Origin: Gracilariopsis chorda
Lineage: Eukaryota; Rhodophyta; Florideophyceae; Gracilariales; Gracilariaceae
Length of the DNA stretch: 24,304 nt
Assembly (NCBI GenBank): GCA_003194525.1
Contig: NBIV01000634.1
Span: 1-24,304, forward strand
Direction: 5' to 3'
Position numbers and translations under genes: made by a program. The notes beneath the pieces are model-generated. The model did not search any database. It saw only the letters and a list, made by a program, of their open reading frames with translations, and was not told the origin of the DNA. Below, piece after piece: positions 8,203 through 16,189 of this stretch; the first letter of the stretch is position 1, and the number at the start of each line of letters is the position of its first letter.

Positions 8203-9607
8203 TTTCATAGCTTTGTCATTGATTACAACGAACTCATGACCATACATAAGGATATGATCGTAAAGACGGGCTTTGAAAGCAGATAAGACACAACTCTTTC
8301 CATGGATACCACCTCCAACAATAAGAGTATGTAAAGTTCCTGATCAAAGCGCAACTGCTTTATTATTCTGAGTCCCTTGCTCTGCTTGTCCTCCTCTCTA
8401 ACCCCGGTCTTGGGCGAGTGGGCTTCTTATAGCACCTGATTCCTCGATAAGAGGCCTCTCCGTAGCGCAAACATCTATCTATCCTCTCCCAGTCTTTGTA
8501 CTACTAAATTGCACTAACGCTACTCATTGAATAAGAACCTCACACGGAGGCAGGGCGCATTAGAAGCCAACACGGAATTGCCACGTCAAACGGCTGACCA
8601 TATGCATGGCGTCTCTCGGTCCGCAGTACGTTAGCAAATGCATCCACCCTGTAGTATTACGTAGAGGCAACTATTGAATTACACGCAACTCTGTGCGCTC
8701 CGCCATATCCATTTGCATTCCATAGAGAGAGACTCCAGGTTTTAAGCCCATCCTGGTGACAACCGTTCCATCAGACAACGTAAAAGAACGCTCCAAAGAA
8801 AAGAAGAGATGGACTTGATAACGCTGCCTTTTGTTGAAGCCGTGTCCAAAGCGCCTGAAAGCCGTGCCAGAACAATGCCTTTCGCGATAAAGGCTATGAG
8901 ATCGTTTTCGGAGGGCAACTCCCAAAATGCATTCTGCTGTTCAACGACTTGATATGATGTTCCAGATCTTGCTCATCGGAATTATCAGCGAATACAACAT
9001 GCATTAGCATGCTAGGTAGCAGTTCAAACAAGAGATAGGCGGCGGTGGCAGCGTGGATGGAGCGGCCGCGGGGCGGCAAACCGATGCAGAAGCGATTTTC
9101 AAGGTGATTATCGCGAGTGAGACAAGTGGAGCGTTGGAGCACGTGTTGAGAAGGACGGTCTATTGTTATGTCACCGCCTTTCAGGGATGCCCAACCGCCC
9201 TTTCTGGAAATAATCTGTACATGTCACAGTTGACGTACGATTTTACGCACAAGAAAGTCATAGAAAGCAGGGATGCGAATTTGGTTTCTATAGCACGTTG
9301 TGGAAAAGTTGGTGGCCGCAAGGAGAACTGCGGCGCGAGCACGACTGGGTGGGGCACATGGATCAACCTGTATACGGTCGATGTGCAGAGCGATATTCAA
9401 AAGTAGCTGCCACATTCCCAGCAGTGGCTTGTAAGCTGGGTACGGCACTCGTTTGATTTATTCTACATGGGCTTGCAAAGCGGAAGCATCACCGGAGAAT
9501 TCACTTGCTGGAGCTTGCATAGGAACATGGTCGTTGAACTCGTCTTGATCGTGACTGTAACCACGGCAGTGGCCGCGACCACGGCCTCGGCGGCCGCGGA
9601 ATCTCAT
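8203..9607 (-). pseudogene. ABC-class ATPase of PF09818 type, 5' part, copy 1
   Basis: PF09818 proteins are predicted ATPases of unknown function. Reading leftward from the ATG at 9605-9607: an RG-rich start (MRFRGRRGRGRG), an acidic linker and an in-frame TAA (9458-9460). The same frame then gives IQVDPCAPPSRARAA and YDFLVRKIV. After a frame change come TIDRPSQHVLQR, GLPPRGRSI, DLIAFIAKGIVLARLSGA, and TLSDGTVVTRMGLKPGVSL near 8735. About 370 bases (8341-8715) then interrupt the gene; they read to a stop at 8679 and could be an intron or an insertion. It resumes with TLIVGGGIHGKS, an intact P-loop (8293-8316), and LYDHILMYGHEFVVINDKAMK, where homology stops at 8203. The TAA is not in copy 2, which has a one-base loss there instead. 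The frame change near 9240 is shared. Confidence 0.82.
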
Positions 9608-9702
9608 TTCTTCTGGTATAGTTCACGTGTGGCACAGTGCATACTGGGTTCAAGCCGGCTCGCTGCCTTCGAACAGACGGGGCTTGGAAAGCCGCCACTG
9701 TT

Positions 9703-9748
9703 GGTACCGTTGGTACCGATTCGGTACTACGAGTGTACCAACGGTACC
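9703..9748. repeat. GGTACCGTTGGTA inverted repeat, copy 1
   Basis: Perfect 13-base arms at 9703-9715 and 9736-9748 with a 20-base spacer. The left arm is also part of a direct TTGGTACC doublet. It lies about 100-140 bases upstream of the ATPase start on the minus strand and upstream of the plus-strand frame at 9799, so it could serve a divergent promoter. Confidence 0.55.
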
Positions 9749-9798
9749 GAACAGCAAGCGCGCACTTGGAGTGGAGGATCGCGCTGGGCCAATGGGTG

Positions 9799-9972
9799 AT
9801 GGCAATGCCACTTCATACGCAAATTGATGCTCGGATCAAAAGCAAACGCAAGCATGATGTGGCTGAAAAGAAAGCAACACGTGGCACAGGACGGGGCCGC
9901 TTGAAGCGACTCCTTCTGCAGCGCCACCCGGCGATGCTCGGCAGTCCCGCGACGCGACGTCATACAAGGTGA
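9799..9972 (+). CDS. Hypothetical basic ORF before the ankyrin region, copy 1
   Basis: An ATG at 9799 opens 57 codons of Lys/Arg-rich sequence (KSKRKHDVAEKK, GRGRLKRLLLQR). The frame is identical in position in copy 2 (22808-22981). It ends within AAG-GTGAGT at 9966-9973, a good splice-donor consensus. It could be a first exon of the ankyrin gene, but I could not find an acceptor that joins it to the ankyrin frame in phase. Confidence 0.25.
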   Translation: MAMPLHTQIDARIKSKRKHDVAEKKATRGTGRGRLKRLLLQRHPAMLGSPATRRHTR

Positions 9973-10039
9973 GTTAGGTACAGTACGCTGTAGCGTTGGC
10001 ACCGTTAGCGTTGCTCCGCGCTGGTTCTCTGCCACCACG

Positions 10040-10840
10040 CGCAGCTCTTCGCAACCGCGACCGCGTCCGCGTCCGCGTCCGCCCACCGTCTTCGCGCACC
10101 GCCACGGGCGCCACGGAACAGCTCCCCTCCCTGACCGCCTTAATCCGCGCAGGCGACCGACCCTCGTTGCTTCCGCGGCTCATCGATCCTGCTCTCCCCC
10201 AGCAGCTCCTGCAGTCCGACGATGAAGGTCACACCCCGCTGCATTGGGCGCCATTGGCCTCAGCTGCACTTCTTGCCACTCCTCTACCCCTCGCTACGAG
10301 GCTTGGTTGCCTGTCTTCCAATCCCCCACAATTGCAGCATACCCACCCCCCTGCACTAGGCGTACGTGTCAGCGCCTTTGCAGAATGTCAGCGCTTTGCT
10401 CGATGCCGGGGCAGATTGTTCATTTCGTGGTGCCAATGGATACGACGCACCAACATATGCAACGCAGTATGGAAGGGTAGCCGTTCTGCCTCTCATTCTT
10501 TCCAAATGGCCTGTACTGGCTCGTACTGTCGACAATTAATCTCACACGCTACTGCTATGGGCCGCTTATTATGGTCACCATCACTGCGTCACTTGCCTTG
10601 CAGTTGTTCATGCAGCCGATATAGATGCCGTCGATCGCTGGGTGCCACAGCGCTACACAGAGCTTTGCAGAGGAATCATCACTTGATAGCCAGTGCGCAT
10701 TTTATGCTGGTGCAGACGCCTGAATCACAGATGTCCTAGGAAACACGCCCTACCAATTAGCGCCGTTCCAAAAGAAACCTTCACGCAACTCTTGCTCTAA
10801 TCCGTGTACCAACCTTGAAGATGTTGGTACGCGAATTAGA
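10040..10840 (+). pseudogene. Ankyrin-repeat half of an Akr1/HIP14-like palmitoyltransferase, copy 1
   Basis: Ankyrin signatures appear in order but in shifting frames: LTALIRAGDRPSLLPRL, then DDEGHTPLHWA (about 10220-10252). Next is VSALLDAGADCSFRGANGYD with PTYATQYGRV (about 10390-10470), an in-frame TAA after ARTVDN (near 10537), then LLLWAAYYGHHHCVTCL, WGATALHRALQRNHHL (about 10640-10690), and a last unit GNTPYQLAPFQ at about 10738-10770. The ankyrin module would present substrates to the membrane-embedded DHHC acyltransferase of the same protein, and a DHHC segment does follow on this strand after 10927. The TAA and most frame changes are shared with copy 2, so the decay is old unless short introns are hidden here. 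A CCGCGT hexamer run occupies 10055-10083. Confidence 0.72.
10055..10083. repeat. CCGCGT hexamer microsatellite, copy 1
   Basis: Several head-to-tail CCGCGT/CGCGTC units at the start of the ankyrin region, coding for alternating Arg-Val or Arg-Pro depending on frame. Present unchanged in copy 2 at 23064-23092. Confidence 0.7.
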
Positions 10841-10864
10841 GCAAGAGTTGCATGAAGGTTTCTT
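10772..10864. repeat. 42-base near-perfect hairpin at the ankyrin/DHHC junction, copy 1
   Basis: Arms 10772-10813 and 10823-10864 are reverse complements at 39 of 42 positions, with a 9-base loop (CTTGAAGAT). It sits between the last ankyrin unit and the DHHC region, about 60 bases before the point where the two large copies diverge. The right arm appears to be an inverted duplicate of the left. Confidence 0.9.
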
Positions 10865-10926
10865 GTGCACTGCACAGGCGGCACGAGGTCGCGCAACGCA
10901 TCCAGCGCGCTACGGTCTTGTTCTGT

Positions 10927-11685
10927 TCTGTTCTATTATACTATTCTCGCAATTTCTTACGCCAAGTTCTGGCAGCGCACGATTGGAACCAGGCTCATAA
11001 GCCTGCCATCCCTTGTCGTAGCTCACGTTTTGTTGTTTATCAGCGTTGTATGCCCTCTCACCACAGTGTTTAAAAATGCAGACGATCTTACGAGAGAAAC
11101 CTGTGATACATTGGTGCGCTACATTCAAAAGTGTGTTGACAATGACAAAGACATTGATTTACTGCCATCTGCTTATTGCTACACATGTTTAACAGAGAAG
11201 CCTGCACGATCAATGCATGCGTCGGAGCGAGATGTTTGCGTGCGAATGTTTGACCATGAGTGTTCGTGGCTTAACAACTCTATCGGTCTCAATACGAGCA
11301 GACAGTTTTTGCTAGGTGTACTTGCAACTCTTATAGTGCAAATGGTTTTCATCTCTGTTGTCGTTCGCGTGGCAATGACATCCCCTTCGCTTGCTGTTTT
11401 GATGAGAAGCTACCCCGTGGGAATCATGTTTGGTGTTGGTACATGTGGTAATAGCTGCTTTTTGTGTCATGCCTCTTCGCAACTCAGACTCAGTTGGTTG
11501 CGAGAGGGAGAACGGCGTATGAGCACATAGTAGCAATGACAGAAAAGATCACGTCAGATCCGTATAACAAGGACATTTGGCAAAATGCTATATCGTTTCT
11601 GACATCGACTGGACCTCGGCACTGGTGTTGCGTTGTTGAAGAGGAACTTAAAGACTCTTCAAGACGTCGTTTTTGCATCTTGTAA
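10927..11685 (+). pseudogene. DHHC (DHEC) palmitoyltransferase domain, Akr1-like
   Basis: Protein S-acyltransferases attach palmitate to cysteines through the DHHC cysteine. A frame open from 10865 to 11530 encodes hydrophobic segments (CSVLFYYTILAISYAKFW; PSLVVAHVLLFISVV). The cysteine-rich domain starts at 11177 with CYTC, KPARS and H, and reaches DHEC at 11252-11263, then W-x-N-x-x-IG. The first membrane segment after DHEC is LGVLATLIVQMVFISVVV. The active cysteine remains, but the third residue of DHHC is Glu and several zinc ligands are replaced, as also happens in yeast Akr1, which has DHYC. After about 11420 the family's C-terminal motif (SDPYNKDIWQNAISFL) lies in another frame, 11464-11685. 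No ATG starts the upstream part, and it must join the ankyrin half across frame changes. Confidence 0.8.
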
Positions 11686-11864
11686 GCCTTTTCTGCCCAC
11701 AGATCGTCAAACATTAGCGTCTGAAGAGCAGGACGTAGACGGTGGGTTACCTCCGGGCAAGGTCTAAAGATTTCGTTGTCCTTCTCGGCTATGTGCAAGC
11801 TCATTGTCCCCAAAAGTTTACTTTGTGCATGGTTTGGGGTAGCAGTCATAATGACTATGTCCAT
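11490..11864 (-). CDS. Hypothetical ORF antisense to the DHHC 3' end
   Basis: An ATG at 11862-11864 opens 124 codons ending at 11490. The first 70 residues look protein-like (SLHIAEKDNEIF, MFDDLWAEKAYKMQKRRLEE). The remainder is antisense to the DHHC C-terminal motif and is probably fortuitous. A GTAAGT sequence lies shortly upstream. No family is recognised. Confidence 0.25.
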   Translation of the reverse strand: MDIVIMTATPNHAQSKLLGTMSLHIAEKDNEIFRPCPEVTHRLRPALQTLMFDDLWAEKAYKMQKRRLEESLSSSSTTQHQCRGPVDVRNDIAFCQMSLLYGSDVIFSVIATMCSYAVLPLATN

Positions 11865-12129
11865 ATCCAACTTAATTTCGCCATCAAGTACACTTACTAG
11901 TCATCCCATCATGTTCGTTTGTATGCAAACCGGAAGGTCTGTGAGGTATGCGGAGATAGAAAGCTACGGCGCATGTGTGGAAATGGGATTCGCGGTGACG
12001 CGCCCGGCATCGCTAATGTAATCCCCAGTGGCGAGACGCCAGTAGTACATGGTCCACACAAGCCGTTGCTTAATTCGGGCAGAATCAACGAAAGATGACC
12101 GATACACCCGAAAAGACCGGGTTCTAACC

Positions 12130-12388
12130 CAGTGTTAAGAATGTCACTCATTTTGCACGAACACTTTCCTCTGTACTTCAGCCCACCCGACAGGCGGTCA
12201 AGAGTAGCCGAAGGCCCACGAATAAAAAGGACGAGCCAGTTTCCTGTGACCGATTGCCAAAAATCTTAGAATCGATTGACATGGGGCGATCGCTCATAGA
12301 TCGAGAACGGGATCCCTTCTTGAAGTATGTTGTAAGAGAATTGCCTGACATCAGTTCATCTAATGTCATGACAACCACACTCCTTTAG
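12130..12388 (+). other. Open frame of unknown identity in the single-copy spacer
   Basis: An 85-codon plus-strand frame without an early ATG, closing with TAG at 12386-12388. Its second half (LPKILESIDMGRSLIDRERD, FLKYVVRELPDISSS) looks like a helical protein end. It could be the 3' exon or tail of a decayed gene, possibly of the DHHC gene. The rest of 11700-12860 shows only short frames on either strand. Confidence 0.3.
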
Positions 12389-12553
12389 AAAGTTTACGAG
12401 CAGTTGCGGATAGTTTGTGTAAGAGCACTACTACAATGACAGAGACGCTGAATATTCCAGGGCACTGCAGAAGTGGATTCATCGGAGCCACGTTTGGCTG
12501 TGAAGGGCTACAAAACATTCGGCAGGCGCCATATTCGAAAAGGCGATCTTTCG

Positions 12554-12623
12554 TTGTTGTTCTGTTGATCAAGTACGGTATCATCGTGTTGTTGTTCTGC
12601 TGATCAGCTACGGTATCATCGTG
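12554..12623. repeat. 35-base tandem repeat, two units
   Basis: TTGTTGTTCTG...GGTATCATCGTG occurs twice head to tail (12554-12588 and 12589-12623) with three differences. It sits in non-coding single-copy DNA between the DHHC remnant and the end of ZF1. Confidence 0.85.
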
Positions 12624-12860
12624 TTCGATGTACGATATCCTCTAGCACTTCAAATTACCCGCCCACCACTCCCGGAAACAGTATGTATCTTTTGGATCGT
12701 CCTGTAGGATCTCAGCTCTGCTGACGTCTTGGTGATAGTTTGTTAACCTCCACCTCTTCCTTTCCCAAACATTAAAGATCTGTCTTTACAACAGCCCAAA
12801 GGCGACCAACAATCAATGGTTCTAGATAACGGCAGTGTCACTGCAGCACTGACCTGTCGG

Positions 12861-13996
12861 TTAATGTAAACCATGTTTCATCATCATTCTCCCCCCATTG
12901 CCCCATTGCACTGCATCTGTTATTATTCCCAAGTCATCGTTTAGGAGCTCTTGATTGCAGCCAAAGTTGATATCCATCTGGCCATGAGGGTCCGCATCGG
13001 GATCTTGTAACGCAGCAAAAATGTCATCGTTTGGGTCCAGATGGAACTCATTGCCCGTATTCGCAGCATGGGCGTCTTCTGAACGTCAAAAATCTCTCGA
13101 TCTTCACCTTGCCACCAACGTGTATCTGGGGCATTGCTCTGCGAAGAAGCTTGTGTGCTCCAAACTTCATGGTGCAATCCAGGGAGAGTTGGTCGCATGT
13201 ACGAGATTGGGAGTGCCTCGTAGTTTTCGGGCTCTGCGTAGTAGAGCTGTTCGCGATTTGATGTCGCGGGCTCCGAGTACCCAATGTATGCATGAGTTTG
13301 CTGCGGTATTTGGTGAACACTGTGAGACTCCGTGGCAGGCTGCGGTGTTGAATAGCTGCACATGCCTTCCTGGGTGGCATAAACAGGCTGAGCGGAGTTG
13401 TTTGAATCAAGGACATGGGGTGTAAAAGACTGGACAGTCTGCTCGTGCTGCTCTTGGGGGGAGAGCTGGAACTGTCTTTGTATTTGAATCAAACCTTGCT
13501 TTCCTTGTTGGCGTTCGATCTCGTCCTGTTGACGAATCCGTTGTTGCTCTTGCAAGGTTGGGTGAATTTGCTGCTGGCGCAAGAGAGCAGCATTTATAGC
13601 GGCACTCTGTGTTTGGTCCGCGTCATGCCAAAGATTTACCTGCTGTTGCTGAAGCTGTGTGACGAAGGCATCTATTTCACCTCTCATATCGGGTGGTGGA
13701 GCAGTTTGGCCAGCCTGTCTCGGAGGCTGTGCTCGCTGTTCGTTGCGACGGATAAACGCATAAGCGAAGGGAGAACAGTCCGTGTGACGCCTATGGAGTA
13801 CCAAACCACTCCTCCATTTAAAGCTCCTCTCGCAATCAAAACAAAAGTACGGCTCCTCACCGGTATGCATGCGCATATGTCTCTTTCGGCCTTGTCTGCT
13901 AGTAAAAGTTTTGTCACAACCCTCTTCTGTGCAGGCGAGACGCTTGACCGCCGAGGAAGATCTTGGCGGGCCGGGAACTGTTTTGTTGGATGACAT
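12861..13996 (-). CDS. C2H2 zinc-finger protein ZF1, copy 2 (one frameshift near the 3' end)
   Basis: Likely DNA-binding regulator. The ATG is at 13994-13996. Finger 1 spans residues 22-44 (C-x4-C-x12-H-x3-H), then the linker TGEEPY, then finger 2 at residues 52-74 (C-x2-C-x12-H, with HRRH or a final Cys as last ligand). Residues about 110-195 are Gln-rich and probably coiled-coil, followed by a Tyr/Pro/Ser-rich region. The uninterrupted frame gives 351 residues and stops at 12941. Copy 2 lacks one C near 13083 that copy 1 has (position about 94). With that base the frame continues into an acidic tail (NEFHLDPNDDIFAALQDPDA and onward) and stops at 12861. An acidic tail after a Gln-rich region fits an activator, so I take 12861 as the true end and the missing base as damage or error. 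TATA box and palindrome lie just upstream. Confidence 0.85.
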
Positions 13997-14041
13997 AGCG
14001 ACGATAAATGGAATGGAAACTCTTCTGATACGCGCGGCCGG

Positions 14042-14085
14042 GATACTATGATAGTATCTCGAACGAAGTGGCCGGGTTTATAAAA
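14042..14085 (-). promoter_or_regulatory. ZF1 core promoter, copy 2: TATA box and palindrome
   Basis: Palindrome GATACTATGATAGTATC at 14042-14058 and TTTATAAA within 14076-14085, unchanged from copy 1. The run of G between them is one longer than in copy 1. Confidence 0.6.
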
Positions 14086-14167
14086 CTATGGCAGTGGTGG
14101 AGTGGGGCGTCGTGCGTTCTAAACTGGCGAGACAATTCTTAAAGTTTGACATACCCTTGGCAAACAG

Positions 14168-14180
14168 TACCAACGGTAAC
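14168..14180. promoter_or_regulatory. TACCAACGGTAAC motif upstream of ZF1, copy 2
   Basis: Same position and sequence as 1160-1172. It is the outer limit of the promoter block shared by ZF1 and ZF2. Confidence 0.4.
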
Positions 14181-14222
14181 GAAACGGAACAGAAAGATTC
14201 TAAAGCTACGTACCGTTGTCAT

Positions 14223-14504
14223 TTAAGATGGTGAGAAGTCACGGCTCAAAGTGTCTAGTACAGCAAGAGGAACGCGTGCGCCACGAGTTGGAAGGTGCAT
14301 CACAGCAACGACGGTATCGCCGTGGGCAAGCACGATGCATGGTCTGTCAACTTGTGCGAATCTGAGTGGCCGACGTGCCTCAACGGGACGCAATCTGCCA
14401 ATGGTCAATGTCTGCGGCATCGTCTGGCCGCGCCTGCAATGCGCGGACATTGTAGCCCGCCTGAAGAGAAAAGGGCTCGCCGTCTTGTCACGCCGCTTCC
14501 CCAT
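14223..14504 (-). CDS. Hypothetical ORF, copy 2
   Basis: An ATG at 14502-14504 opens 93 codons, Arg-rich at the start and hydrophobic later (CIVLAHGDTVVAVMHL), ending at 14223. In copy 1 the frame is shorter because two single bases are missing near 1467 and 1495. A 45-codon plus-strand frame (14228-14365) overlaps it. Neither resembles a known family, so coding status is doubtful. From here to 15047 nothing else is recognised, except the AACAACTCGCGC doublet near 14750-14775. Confidence 0.2.
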   Translation of the reverse strand: MGKRRDKTASPFLFRRATMSAHCRRGQTMPQTLTIGRLRPVEARRPLRFAQVDRPCIVLAHGDTVVAVMHLPTRGARVPLAVLDTLSRDFSPS

Positions 14505-15047
14505 AACCGCCCGCGCCACCTTCAAGCACAGCCATGCACGTAAAGTATTTCCACCTTGATTCCTGCTTCATAGCACCTAACCAGCGCGCATAACTCAACG
14601 TTCCATGCTTATCTCACTCCATCGATGATGTTATCGATATCGGTCCTTTGATTTCGATCTCTTTTCTTTAGCCATTTCTCACCCATTCCTACTTTGCTGT
14701 TGATTGGCTACATGTTGGAAAACAGTGCGATAAGCACGTTATATCGAACAACTCGCGCAACAACTCGCGCAGTTGCGGGTCACGCGAAGGGAAAAATGGT
14801 ACTGTACCCCTGCGGCTCGGGACCAAAATTTGCCCCTTCGCGTCCCTCGTAGTCCGCATTCGTGCATGGATGTAACTCATACGTACAAACACACGCCCTG
14901 ATAAGCACAACACACATTCAATGAACTGCCTTCCTTCCATCACCTCTCTATCCTATTCTGATTTCATCTTAGTAATCTCCACCCTTCACCCCCACACACA
15001 CTCCCGCTCTTCGAAAGGCTTGTTCACCAGCAGTTTCAGCTCCTCCA

Positions 15048-15827
15048 ATGGAAGCCGCTTGCGACTTTTCGGCGCTCCACTGTCCCAGTACAAACCCCCC
15101 ACCACCGTCCGCGGAGAAGACCGTAGTAAAAGGGTGGGCAATCGAACGCGACATCGTTGAAGACAATACACATCCTTGTTTCGACCATGGCTCAGCAAGT
15201 TATACTGTTCCTGCAGATGGCCTTTACAAAATCGTTGTCGAACTCATCCCCTTAGGTGGTCCAGCAATCTTCAACGACAACAATCAACGTCAAATCGTTC
15301 CCTACTCCCTCTGTCTACAAGAACCACCCAACGAACTGGACGATCAAATCATCCGTCGATACCACGACATAGGCAACAAACTTGCCAAAGTAGAGCACAT
15401 CAAAGCCGGAACCACCATATCCTGCATCCGCATGCCCAACGTTCCTGGCGATGAATGTATCCGCTTCAAAGTGGAAATCATTCTTCGCAAGCGCAAACGT
15501 GACAAGAGAGAGCCCACCAGAAAGGAGAAGAAGAATCGTAAAAGAATGCTGAGAAGACAAACCATGGCACATCATCTAACAACTCTCTCCTCCCATGGTA
15601 GCGGTGACGCCTCGCGTCTCCATGATTACTATCCCCATCCGCAACATCTTGGCGGCACTTCAGATAGTGATAGTGAGTGGGAAAAAGGATTCGAGAGTGA
15701 TTCCACTTCGGATGATCTACCTTCTAGTCGTCTTGCAAAGCCACTCATGATTTCTCGTCCTGCAGGCTTAGACGATCTTAACCGCAGTGAGGTCTTCTTT
15801 GACATCAACGATGAAGTCGTTCCTTAA
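15048..15827 (+). CDS. Beta-rich protein with nuclear-localisation signal and acidic tail, copy 2, intact
   Basis: 259 residues, the best preserved gene of the window. Residues about 20-145 alternate polar and hydrophobic in a manner resembling C1q/TNF-like jelly rolls (SASYTVPADGLYKIVVELIP, later IKAGTTISCIRMPN and CIRFKVEI), but I cannot assign a family. Residues about 147-172 are a dense Lys/Arg block, a bipartite nuclear-localisation-type signal. The remaining 85 residues are Ser/Asp/Glu-rich (SDSDSEWEKGFESDSTSDD). I chose this ATG because upstream frames differ between copies through an indel, while the protein from here on is shared. It runs divergently from ZF1. A nuclear role with the acidic tail binding a basic partner is conjecture. 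Confidence 0.75.
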   Translation: MEAACDFSALHCPSTNPPPPSAEKTVVKGWAIERDIVEDNTHPCFDHGSASYTVPADGLYKIVVELIPLGGPAIFNDNNQRQIVPYSLCLQEPPNELDDQIIRRYHDIGNKLAKVEHIKAGTTISCIRMPNVPGDECIRFKVEIILRKRKRDKREPTRKEKKNRKRMLRRQTMAHHLTTLSSHGSGDASRLHDYYPHPQHLGGTSDSDSEWEKGFESDSTSDDLPSSRLAKPLMISRPAGLDDLNRSEVFFDINDEVVP

Positions 15828-15907
15828 GTCATCTCCACCTTCGCACTCACTTACTTCTTCCGTCTAGTTCTCAGTTTCATCAATCAACGGCATTAATCAG
15901 CTATGCT

Positions 15908-16145
15908 CTACTTCTCTTGAACCCCTACTATTTTCAACGCCTGCATCTTGTCATAAATTCCTTCTACAGCTTGTCGCCGCCCTTCGTCGTTATCATCCTC
16001 TGCTGCAGCTGAAACCGCAATTATTTCACTAGCCATTACAACGCTGTGTCGAACCTCAGCGCACAATGCCGCATCTGCACGCAACAGTGGTCAGCCCCAA
16101 TATCTCACGTAAACTTGTCATCTCATGAACCACTGAGTGCTGCAT
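15908..16145 (-). pseudogene. Small acidic protein remnant, copy 2
   Basis: Same two-frame remnant as 2893-3130, with the same one-base break and two or so substitutions, including Asp to Ala after the internal Met and Gln to Arg in the acidic patch. Because the break is shared it predates the duplication. Confidence 0.35.
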
Positions 16146-16189
16146 AGAGCTTTGCGTATAGCCTTGTTTACCTGCTTCAACGCACCGCT

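Larger units (their letters stand above)
1..10926. repeat. Large direct duplication, copy 1 (left edge outside window)
   Basis: This whole stretch recurs at 12991-23930 in the same order and orientation. The offset is 12990 at the left edge, rises to about 13017 near position 3900 and falls to 13004 at the right end, so the copies differ by many small indels as well as scattered substitutions. Homology stops at about 10926, inside a short run of TTCTG-like units, where copy 1 continues into a DHHC domain and copy 2 does not. The true left boundary is not visible, because copy 1 is already under way at base 1. Confidence 0.97.

Noticed and set aside
9053..9406. Plus-strand 117-codon frame over the ATPase region
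   Set aside because: It is antisense to clearly recognisable PF09818 residues on the minus strand and is broken in copy 2.
9968..10043. Short intron from AAG-GTGAGT to a CGCAG acceptor before the ankyrin frame
   Set aside because: The donor consensus is good, but joining the upstream basic frame to that acceptor does not give the ankyrin phase.
10910..10935. TTCTG microsatellite as a transposon end or target-site duplication
   Set aside because: There is no matching terminal inverted repeat at the other end of the unit in the window. It is only a simple run at the breakpoint.
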